DNA of 6,059 nt from Chloroflexota bacterium. Its GTDB lineage: Bacteria; Chloroflexota; Dehalococcoidia; Dehalococcoidales; JAHJRU01. The stretch is taken from assembly GCA_018830745.1 (NCBI GenBank), contig JAHJRU010000064.1:1-6059 (forward strand). The letters are read 5' to 3'. Under the pieces are notes generated by a model. It searched no databases. It saw only the letters and a list, made by a program, of their open reading frames with translations, and was not told the DNA's origin. Positions 1 to 5,656 of the stretch are shown piece after piece. The translations under genes were made by a program, and so were the position numbers. Each line of letters begins with the position of its first letter. Position 1 is the first letter of the stretch.

Positions 1-173
1 AGGCTAGTAATAAATCATTTTTAGAAAAGAAGGTAAAATATGAGGATTCAGATATTAAAATTACTAAAGAACTCCTTGGTTTAGACAAATGGGACACCAA
101 TGCTATCATAAATAGAACAAATAAATTATTCGACTTGGTTACCGAAATATGGCCTATATATCAATACATTTGA
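1..173 (+). CDS. C-terminal end of a DUF262/DUF1524 (GmrSD-like) protein, 5' truncated
   Basis: The frame starting at base 3 is open from the window edge to TGA at 171-173 and gives the last 56 residues of a protein. The tail resembles the C-terminus of DUF1524 (HNH-type) domains that follow DUF262 in GmrSD-type modification-dependent restriction enzymes. Visible signs are an E-D-S-D-x-K-I-T-K-E-L stretch, then W-D-x3-I-x2-R-x3-L, and a final E-I-W-P before a short tail; the W codon is at 90-92. In that family DUF262 acts as an NTP-dependent sensor and DUF1524 as a nuclease that restricts foreign DNA, often with modified bases. The nuclease core lies outside the window, so activity cannot be judged. 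The stretch is visibly AT-rich compared with trpS next door, consistent with acquired DNA. The family call rests on the tail pattern alone and is moderately sure. Confidence 0.6.
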   Translation, partial: ASNKSFLEKKVKYEDSDIKITKELLGLDKWDTNAIINRTNKLFDLVTEIWPIYQYI

Positions 174-192
174 TTATATTCTACTAACATTC

Positions 193-220
193 TTGCCAAC
201 CAACTCCTCACCAATATAAA
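193..220 (+). promoter_or_regulatory. possible sigma-70 promoter for trpS
   Basis: TTGCCA (193-198) and TATAAA (215-220) are separated by 16 bp, and each differs from the consensus at one position. Initiation would fall near 227, giving a leader of about 80 nt before the trpS ATG at 308. A second, weaker -10-like element (TAAAAT, 262-267) lies closer to the gene but lacks a good -35. The surrounding C-rich, A-rich stretch has no obvious T-box or leader-peptide structure. The assignment rests on pattern only. Confidence 0.4.
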
Positions 221-297
221 CCCCACCACCCCACCGCTGGCAAACAGGCCCCATAATCGTGTAAAATACGCAGAGAAACCTGGCTTTCCTACAGTAT

Positions 298-302
298 AGG
301 AG
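298..302 (+). promoter_or_regulatory. ribosome-binding site that decides the trpS start
   Basis: AGGAG lies 5 nt before ATG at 308. An in-frame GTG at 302 would start on the last base of this motif and so cannot use it. The ATG at 308 is therefore the better start. Confidence 0.75.
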
Positions 303-307
303 TGACG

Positions 308-1291
308 ATGAAGAAACGCGTGTTCTCTGGCATTCAGCCAACCGGCAATATTCACATCGGCAACTATCTGTCGGCTATCAAACACTGGGTAGCCTCCCAG
401 CCGGAATATGACAACATTTTCTGTATTGTGGATTTGCACGCCATCACCGTCCCCCAGGACCCCAAGGTCTTAAAAGCCAAGTCACTGGAGCTGGCCGCCC
501 TGCTTTTTGCCGCCGGCATCGACCCCCAGCAGTCCGTGCTTTTCGTTCAGTCCCATATCAGCGCCCACTCCGAGCTGGCCTGGATTCTCAATTGCTTCAT
601 CCCTATGGGCTGGATGCAGAGAATGACCCAGTTCAAAGAAAAAGCCGGCACGCAGCGGGAGCAGGTCAGCGTGGGGCTCTTCGACTACCCGGCGCTGATG
701 GCCGCCGACATCCTGCTTTATAACACCGACGAGGTGCCGGTGGGAGAGGACCAGAAACAGCACGTGGAGCTGGCGCGGGATGTGGCTCAGCGCTTTAATT
801 CCTTATACGGCGAGACCTTTGTAGTGCCGCGGGCAGTAATTCCTCCCAGCGGAGCCAGGATTATGGGCCTCGACGACCCCACCAGCAAAATGAGCAAGAG
901 CGAGACCAACGCCGGTCACGCTATCAACCTGCTTGATTCCCCGGACGAGATACGCTCCAAGGTAATGCGAGCCACCACCGATTCACTGCGCGAGATTCGC
1001 TTTGATGAAAATCGCCCCGGCGTTAACAATCTGCTGACCATCTACGAGCATTTCAGCGGCCTCAGCCAGTCTGAAATAGAGGCGAAGTTCGACGGAAAGG
1101 GCTATGCCGACCTCAAACGTGAGCTGGCGGAGGTAATCGTCGAAGGTCTGCGCCCATTGCAGTCCCGCTACCGAGAACTCACCGCTGACCCAACCCATCT
1201 CAACTCACTGCTTAGCGAGGGAGTCTCTAAAATCCGCCCAATAGCGGAAAAAACATTACGCCTGGTGCAGGACAGGGTGGGACTCGGCTAA
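308..1291 (+). CDS. trpS: tryptophan--tRNA ligase (TrpRS)
   Basis: This is a cytoplasmic class Ic aminoacyl-tRNA synthetase that charges tRNA-Trp with tryptophan using ATP. The 327-residue product has the usual length of bacterial TrpRS. The N-terminus shows the family opening F-S-G-I-Q-P-T-G (residues 6-13) and the HIGH-type signature H-I-G-N (16-19). Further along are D-Y-P-x-L-M-A-A-D-I-L (126-136), the P-V-G-E-D-Q-x-Q-H block (144-152) and K-M-S-K-S (194-198), which closes over ATP. All signature residues are intact, so the enzyme should be functional. The ATG at 308 is chosen because it has a well-placed AGGAG; the in-frame GTG six bases upstream overlaps that motif. The gene appears monocistronic: the DNA before it is a restriction-type gene end and the DNA after it is a broken recombinase. 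A 7-bp inverted repeat spans the stop codon. Confidence 0.97.
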   Translation: MKKRVFSGIQPTGNIHIGNYLSAIKHWVASQPEYDNIFCIVDLHAITVPQDPKVLKAKSLELAALLFAAGIDPQQSVLFVQSHISAHSELAWILNCFIPMGWMQRMTQFKEKAGTQREQVSVGLFDYPALMAADILLYNTDEVPVGEDQKQHVELARDVAQRFNSLYGETFVVPRAVIPPSGARIMGLDDPTSKMSKSETNAGHAINLLDSPDEIRSKVMRATTDSLREIRFDENRPGVNNLLTIYEHFSGLSQSEIEAKFDGKGYADLKRELAEVIVEGLRPLQSRYRELTADPTHLNSLLSEGVSKIRPIAEKTLRLVQDRVGLG

Positions 1292-1307
1292 GCTACACCG
1301 TTAGCCG
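1285..1307 (+). other. inverted repeat spanning the trpS stop codon
   Basis: CGGCTAA (1285-1291) is a perfect inverted repeat of TTAGCCG (1301-1307), separated by a 9-nt loop. The left arm contains the trpS TAA. No T-tract follows, so it is not a canonical intrinsic terminator. It could be a transcript-end stabiliser or chance. Confidence 0.3.
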
Positions 1308-1317
1308 CCGCTTCATC

Positions 1318-1467
1318 ATAGCCAGCGAGACGGAAAAGAACACCACCATCCCAGTTACCCTGGACACCTATTCACATGTTGCCCCTGGACTTCAGGAAGC
1401 AGCCGCCAAACGATTTGACGATGCTATTCAGGTCAGACTTAATAATGTCGTACCTGAAAAAGTTTAG
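1318..1467 (+). pseudogene. C-terminal remnant of a tyrosine recombinase/phage-type integrase
   Basis: The frame ending at TAG 1465-1467 contains T-T-I-P-V-T-L-D-T-Y-S-H-V-A-P-G-L-Q-E followed by A-A-A-K-R-F-D-D. This matches the C-terminal end of tyrosine recombinases (phage integrase family), where the Tyr of D-T-Y-S-H is the nucleophile that attacks DNA; its codon is at 1369-1371. Nothing else of the catalytic domain is present. No start codon or Shine-Dalgarno sequence precedes the piece, and trpS ends only a few tens of bases upstream. In intact relatives the segment before T-T-I usually reads S-E-R-L-G-H. Here it reads S-E-T-E-K-N, so the conserved G-H is lost and the piece looks decayed as well as truncated. 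It is best read as a scar of an integrated element. The exact left limit is uncertain. Confidence 0.75.
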
Positions 1468-1945
1468 CAGCAAATTATTAGCCAAATTTCAGCCTCGGTT
1501 TAGCTTGGTTAGTTAGATCTCACGGCAACCATAATACGTCTTTCCCGTATCTGTGCAAGATTAATAGTTCTCTCTCACAGTAACTACAGAAAGCTGAACT
1601 TTTAGATGTATTACTGTGGATGGGCACTTGTAGGTAGAGTGGCATGCGAAAACGCGATGTCTTCATTCGGGTACTGTCTATTGTAGTCCCGAAGCCAAAC
1701 TTTGCAGGCAGATCAATTCCGGAATTGTTGGCGTCGTTGTCGGATTTGTGATGACCGCAATCGGTGCTATCAGGGTCTTCAAGCAGTAGGCTTACTGTTG
1801 CCACCATTGGGATCTGGAGATATAGGAGATAACAACCTGACGGAATGTTCAATTTTAAGAGCTAGACCGCCTATCATCTTGGATGGTTCGAGTATAGATA
1901 GAGACGTTTCTTTTACACAAGGTTCCGGCAGGCATTGATAATAGT
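1468..1945. other. about 480 bp without a convincing gene
   Basis: This gap lies between the recombinase remnant and the 3' end of the minus-strand flavoprotein gene. Short open frames exist on both strands, but none has a good ribosome-binding site or recognisable family. A plus-strand frame (1634-1789) ends in a hydrophobic Gly/Val/Ile-rich stretch that could be a decayed membrane segment. A minus-strand frame (1520-1852) has a single C-S-Y-C motif near its end. A weak imperfect stem with two G-U pairs (1478-1485 with 1505-1512) has no T-tract. The stretch may be degraded accessory DNA linked to the integrase scar; that is inference. Confidence 0.5.
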
Positions 1946-2503
1946 TCACCTAGCTAACAAAGCTTCCGCCATTGTAATCCCCAGCCTGCTTGCTTCCTCT
2001 ACAACAGGGACATTGTCCCTTATTTGTCCTTCCCTTCGAGCAAAGCCGTGCACCTTTAATATTTGCTCTGCTCCGATACTGCTTCGACGCGTGATGAAGT
2101 ATGCCAGTGCTTTGGTGGTATCTTCAATCCCAGAACGCGTTGCTACGACTATGGTACCTGCACATGTGGCTCTCATTTTCCGGTCATGGTACCAGTGGAA
2201 ATGGGTGCGGTCAATGAAAGTCTTAAGCTGGGAAGTGACATCCTGGAAATACACTGGGGTTGCCAAAATAACGCCATCAGCCTCAAATAGCTTCTGGACT
2301 ACTATCTCTGTGTCATCTTCTTGAGGACAGGAAGCAAAGTCTTCACATCCATCGTGCCCTTGACACGGATGTATCTGGTATTGGGCGAGCACTATTTTCT
2401 CCGTCTCTATGCCGAGTCTGCCCGCTTCTGCTAAAGCCTGATCTGTCAGGTAACTCGTGTTCCCGTTTACCCTGGGACTTCCCAGGAGCGCAACGATTTT
2501 CAT
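1946..2503 (-). CDS. flavodoxin-family NAD(P)H-dependent FMN reductase / iron-sulfur-flavoprotein-like protein
   Basis: This 185-residue protein has the flavodoxin-like fold of the NADPH-dependent FMN reductase family. After the first strand (K-I-V-A-L-L) comes the FMN-phosphate loop G-S-P-R-V-N-G-N-T (residues 8-16). The second flavin-contacting block is A-T-P-V-Y-F (81-86), followed by L-K-T-F-I-D-R (93-99). Between them is a cysteine cluster, C47-x2-H50-x2-C53-x5-C59. In iron-sulfur flavoproteins the corresponding motif normally has Cys where this one has His50, so [4Fe-4S] binding is uncertain. The start at 2503 is chosen because AGGAGG sits 7 nt upstream; the frame remains open to 2656 but that extension has no family character. 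The protein is probably a soluble cytoplasmic electron carrier or quinone/flavin reductase. It is transcribed away from the molybdoenzyme operon and may be co-regulated with it. The natural substrate is unknown. Confidence 0.9.
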   Translation of the reverse strand: MKIVALLGSPRVNGNTSYLTDQALAEAGRLGIETEKIVLAQYQIHPCQGHDGCEDFASCPQEDDTEIVVQKLFEADGVILATPVYFQDVTSQLKTFIDRTHFHWYHDRKMRATCAGTIVVATRSGIEDTTKALAYFITRRSSIGAEQILKVHGFARREGQIRDNVPVVEEASRLGITMAEALLAR

Positions 2504-2510
2504 TGCTTGT

Positions 2511-2516
2511 CCTCCT
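2511..2516 (-). promoter_or_regulatory. strong ribosome-binding site of the flavoprotein gene
   Basis: On the minus strand AGGAGG is followed by a 7-nt spacer and ATG at 2503. It fixes the start of the gene and excludes the 51-codon upstream extension of the open frame. Confidence 0.85.
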
Positions 2517-2545
2517 ATAACCGCCATGCTGTTTTGTCCATTATG

Positions 2546-2574
2546 ATTATGCAGGATGCCAATCAAGCAATCAA
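2546..2574 (-). promoter_or_regulatory. possible promoter of the flavoprotein gene
   Basis: Read on the minus strand, TTGATT (2574-2569) and CATAAT (2551-2546) are 17 bp apart. This gives a fair sigma-70-like promoter with a leader of about 35 nt before the start at 2503. The -35 lies within a short direct repeat (AATCAAGC then AATCAAG on the plus strand, 2561-2575), which could be a binding site for a regulator or chance. Confidence 0.4.
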
Positions 2575-2870
2575 GAAATAATCTGCTAAACAATTCTTCT
2601 TTTTGTCCCAATTTACTAACACTATAACTGGGTTCCTTTTCGGGGGGCTTGTTCAATCAGGTATGGCCACATAGCTCGGTGGGTTATCGTCCGCCTGCTC
2701 CTGAGGCTGTAACGCTGGTAATCCTAAATTAAAGGGTGGTATCATTATTGGAGACAGGTCACTATATCACGCTCGCATATTTCAAGCAGGTTCCTCATCT
2801 CCTACTATAGGGCTCGATATTGGGCAGGTTATGAGCACTAGCAGTGGGGGTCTTAATTGAGGCCCAGGTT

Positions 2871-2899
2871 TTGACATATTGGGAAACTGAAATTACAAT
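2871..2899 (+). promoter_or_regulatory. near-consensus sigma-70 promoter of the molybdoenzyme operon
   Basis: TTGACA (2871-2876) is a perfect -35 and TACAAT (2894-2899) is a five-of-six -10, at the ideal 17-bp spacing. Transcription would begin near 2906, giving a leader of about 79 nt. Such a strong core promoter suggests either high expression or control by a repressor. No clear palindrome overlaps it. Confidence 0.75.
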
Positions 2900-2964
2900 A
2901 TCTTCTTAAGGTTTATTTTCAGGTTAAGCCGGATTTTTGGTTAGTGTTGTTGCTTTGGTAAGGT

Positions 2965-2972
2965 AAGGAGGT
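2965..2972 (+). promoter_or_regulatory. Shine-Dalgarno of the molybdoenzyme gene, unusually far from the start
   Basis: AAGGAGGT is a near-perfect anti-16S match but lies 12 nt before ATG 2985, longer than the usual 5-9 nt. No alternative ATG, GTG or TTG lies in frame between the motif and 2985, and a TAA at 2964-2966 closes the frame upstream. The ATG at 2985 is therefore kept. Confidence 0.75.
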
Positions 2973-2984
2973 CAAGCAGCGGTA

Positions 2985-5654
2985 ATGAGTAGTAAAACAG
3001 AGATATACGAGGATGTTTGGATTCCAAGCATATGTTCCCGGTGTTATGCTAATTGTGGCATTCTGGTTCACCGGGTAAACGGGGTGGTGGTGAAGATAGA
3101 GGGGAATCCGGATACCGACATGGGTTCACACGGCGGTCTTTGCGCCAAGGGACTGGCTGGTCTGCAAGTACTATATGACCCCAACCGGCTGAATGTGCCG
3201 CTGCGCCGGACCAACCCCGAGAAAGGCTTGGGCGTTGATCCAGGGTGGAAAGAAATAACCTGGGATGAAGCTCTCGACGAGATTGCTGACAGGCTAAAGA
3301 AGATTGTTGAGGATGACCCCAGAAAGCTGCAATTGCAGTATTCTGCCTCACGGTCATGTTATATCCACGGTCTCTACAGCCTGCTCAGGGCATTGTGGAA
3401 TACTTCTGAGCCGGAAACCGCTGGCTACCGTTATAACGGTCCCAATCTCAATGCAGGTGGCGGTGGTTTATACTGTGGCCAGGGGGCACATGAGTTGGCG
3501 GGTTTGGTCTATGCCTCATGGTCAATAGTACCCGATTTTAAGTACTGTAATTACGCCATTTTCTTTGGTTCCAACAAGGGAACTGGCTCGGGTCATTCCA
3601 GTCAGATGTGCATGAGGCTTCATGCTGATGCACGCGTCCGTGGCATGAAGCGGGTGGTCCTTGACCCGCAATGCAACTTTAACTCGGCTAAAGCTGACGA
3701 GTGGGTGCCCATTATTCCGGGCACCGACCTGGCGGTGATATTGGCCATGTGCAACATTATTATTAATGAATTGGGAATATGGGACGCGGTATTTCTCAAG
3801 ACCAAGACCAATGCTCCCTATCTTGTCGGGCCAGATCAGAGGTACGTCCGGGATAAGGAGAGCGGGAACCCCCTGGTCTGGGATGTGGAGGAGGAGAAAG
3901 CCGTACCGTATAACTACAGAAGTATTCCAGATTACGCTACAGCCTGTACTATTGACTATGCCCTGGAAGGAGAATATCAGGTCGACGGGGTCAGCTGCCA
4001 TCCAACTTTCCAGCTAATAAGAGAGCACCTGAGGCAGTACACCCCTGAGATGGCAGCGGCAGCCAGCACTGTTCCCGTAGAGACCATCCGCCGTATGGCA
4101 GTTGAGTTTGCCGAAGCCGCCCAGGTGGGCAGTACGATTACTATTGACGGTCATCAGCTACCGCTACGCCCGGTCTCGGCGATTATCTTTCGTGGCGGAG
4201 AAGCCCACGAGAACTCTTTTCATACCTGCTTTGCCGTCTGCCTGCTTAACCTGATAGTCGGCAGTGCTGACGTACCCGGTGGCACGCTGGGCTGGCCGGC
4301 AACCAGCCTGGGCTATCCCGGCACAGGTAAATTTAACCTGCCCCTGTTGGCCGGTGAGGACGGTATGCTGGAGGTGAATCACTTCGGTCCTCTCGGGGCA
4401 GGACTGAAGCGCAAAGGTCCGTGGCCGGCGCATATGCCCGAGAAAAAGAATCACTTAACGATGACTGATATTTTCCCGATGGCAATGCACTCGTTTGTTC
4501 CCATTGGGGAAGACCGGGAGGAAATGGCGCAGAAAAACGAGGCTCCCTATCGGCTGGAGGCGATTGTCGCTTGGGCGAGTAACTCCATCATGAGCATGGC
4601 TAACCAGGAGAAGCTGGCGGAAGCCTACAAGGAGATACCGTTTATGGTGGTCTCCGAACTGTGGTCAACGGAAATGGCAGAGGGCTTTGCCGATATTCTA
4701 TTGCCGGATACCTGCTATCTGGAGCAGGAGAGCTGGACTGACGGGTTAGGTTTTAACTTTAACCACCCCTTCGGTATGGAAGACTGGAGCTTCCATGTTC
4801 TGCAGCCGGTGGTGCCGCCGCAGGGCCAGAGAAGAAGCTTTTATGAAGTTATGTGGGAAGTGGCTAAAAGAATGGGGCAGAAGGAAAAGTTAGTTGAGGT
4901 TATCAACACCATTTACGCTATGGACGATGAATACAAGTTGAAGCCGGAGGAAGAACTGACACCCGAGCTGATGTGTGACAAGATGCTGCAGAATTACTTT
5001 GGCCCGGAGCATGACTGGGAGTGGTTCAAGAAGCACGGCTTTATTTCCTGGCCCAAAAAGGTAGAGGAGGCATACTGGAGGTATTTTGTGGATACGCGGG
5101 TACCGGTGTATATGGAGCACCTGGTTGATACCGGGGAAAAGATGAGGGAAATAACCGGGGAGATAGGTCTGGATATTGATCTTAATCAGTATACCCCTTT
5201 GTGCACCTGGTTTCCCTGCAGCATACACGGCGTAGACAGTCCCGAGTACGATATGTATTGTTACTCGTACCGTGATACCCTGCATACCGGCTCGCATACC
5301 ATGGAGCAACCCTGGCTGGATGAAGCGAGCAACATGAATCCCTATACCTACAATATCACGATGAACGGGGAGACCGCAGCGCGGAAGGGACTGAAGGATG
5401 GGGATTTGATAGAGCTAGAGGCAGTTGCCGGCTACAAGGTTCAGGGAACGCTGAAAACGATGGAAGGTCAGCATCCCCTGACAATAGGCATCGCGGCTTG
5501 CAGCGGCCACTGGGGGAAAGGAATGCCCATTGCCCTTGGCAAGGGTACCAATTTCAATACACTGATGACCTTTGATATGAAACATATTGACCCGCTGGTT
5601 TTAACCACTGAAATGTGCGCCCGCGTCAAGGTAAGCGTGGTTAAAAGGAGTTGA
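2985..5654 (+). CDS. molybdopterin-dependent oxidoreductase catalytic subunit (DMSO reductase superfamily), substrate unknown
   Basis: This 889-residue protein is a full-length catalytic subunit of the complex iron-sulfur molybdoenzyme group, with Mo or W held by two pterin cofactors. The N-terminus carries C17-x2-C20-x3-C24-x28-C53, the [4Fe-4S] site, followed by the typical A-K-G. A candidate metal ligand is C164 in C-G-Q-G-A-H. Cofactor-binding blocks follow: G-S-N-K-G-T-G (195-201), V-L-D-P-Q (225-229), P-G-T-D-L-A (245-250), R-G-G-E-A-H-E-N (403-410) and L-P-D-T-C-Y-L-E (573-580). The C-terminal molydopterin-binding domain begins near 740 and includes N794...G-L-K-D-G-D (802-807) and G-H-W-G-K-G (841-846). 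There is no twin-arginine or hydrophobic leader, so a cytoplasmic location is inferred. The ferredoxin subunit gene starts 2 bp later. Relatives reduce or oxidise sulfur, arsenic, N- or S-oxides or formate; I cannot assign one. Confidence 0.93.
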   Translation: MSSKTEIYEDVWIPSICSRCYANCGILVHRVNGVVVKIEGNPDTDMGSHGGLCAKGLAGLQVLYDPNRLNVPLRRTNPEKGLGVDPGWKEITWDEALDEIADRLKKIVEDDPRKLQLQYSASRSCYIHGLYSLLRALWNTSEPETAGYRYNGPNLNAGGGGLYCGQGAHELAGLVYASWSIVPDFKYCNYAIFFGSNKGTGSGHSSQMCMRLHADARVRGMKRVVLDPQCNFNSAKADEWVPIIPGTDLAVILAMCNIIINELGIWDAVFLKTKTNAPYLVGPDQRYVRDKESGNPLVWDVEEEKAVPYNYRSIPDYATACTIDYALEGEYQVDGVSCHPTFQLIREHLRQYTPEMAAAASTVPVETIRRMAVEFAEAAQVGSTITIDGHQLPLRPVSAIIFRGGEAHENSFHTCFAVCLLNLIVGSADVPGGTLGWPATSLGYPGTGKFNLPLLAGEDGMLEVNHFGPLGAGLKRKGPWPAHMPEKKNHLTMTDIFPMAMHSFVPIGEDREEMAQKNEAPYRLEAIVAWASNSIMSMANQEKLAEAYKEIPFMVVSELWSTEMAEGFADILLPDTCYLEQESWTDGLGFNFNHPFGMEDWSFHVLQPVVPPQGQRRSFYEVMWEVAKRMGQKEKLVEVINTIYAMDDEYKLKPEEELTPELMCDKMLQNYFGPEHDWEWFKKHGFISWPKKVEEAYWRYFVDTRVPVYMEHLVDTGEKMREITGEIGLDIDLNQYTPLCTWFPCSIHGVDSPEYDMYCYSYRDTLHTGSHTMEQPWLDEASNMNPYTYNITMNGETAARKGLKDGDLIELEAVAGYKVQGTLKTMEGQHPLTIGIAACSGHWGKGMPIALGKGTNFNTLMTFDMKHIDPLVLTTEMCARVKVSVVKRS
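5646..5650 (+). promoter_or_regulatory. ribosome-binding site of the ferredoxin subunit, inside the preceding gene
   Basis: AGGAG lies within the last codons of the molybdoenzyme gene, 6 nt before ATG 5657. The overlap with the upstream coding end fits translational coupling of the two subunits. Confidence 0.8.
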
Positions 5655-5656
5655 AC

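Noticed and set aside
302..307. GTG start of trpS at 302
   Set aside because: It overlaps the last base of the AGGAG motif; ATG 308 has normal spacing and starts with the family's M-K-K-R sequence.
1478..1512. Imperfect stem TTAGCCAA/TTGGTTAG as a terminator for the integrase remnant
   Set aside because: The stem is short with two G-U pairs, the loop is 19 nt and there is no T-tract.
1520..1852. 110-codon minus-strand frame with one C-S-Y-C motif
   Set aside because: It has a single CxxC pair, no ribosome-binding site and low-quality composition; not supported as a zinc-ribbon gene.
1935..2324. 129-codon plus-strand frame antisense to the flavoprotein
   Set aside because: It is a shadow of the well-supported minus-strand FMN-binding gene.
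2504..2656. N-terminal extension of the flavoprotein to a TTG at 2656
   Set aside because: The extra 51 codons lack family character, and ATG 2503 has AGGAGG at 7 nt and begins directly with the first strand of the flavodoxin fold.
2653..2745. Minus-strand 30-codon ORF upstream of the flavoprotein gene
   Set aside because: It has an ATG and a stop but no ribosome-binding site or recognisable family; probably chance.
2906..2984. Molybdenum-cofactor (Moco) riboswitch in the operon leader
   Set aside because: The leader is only about 79 nt and shows no clear multi-stem architecture; only a weak bulged stem is visible.
2985..5654. Selenocysteine or twin-arginine features in the molybdoenzyme
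   Set aside because: The frame has no internal TGA, the candidate ligand codon is TGT, and the N-terminus has neither an RR motif nor a hydrophobic segment.
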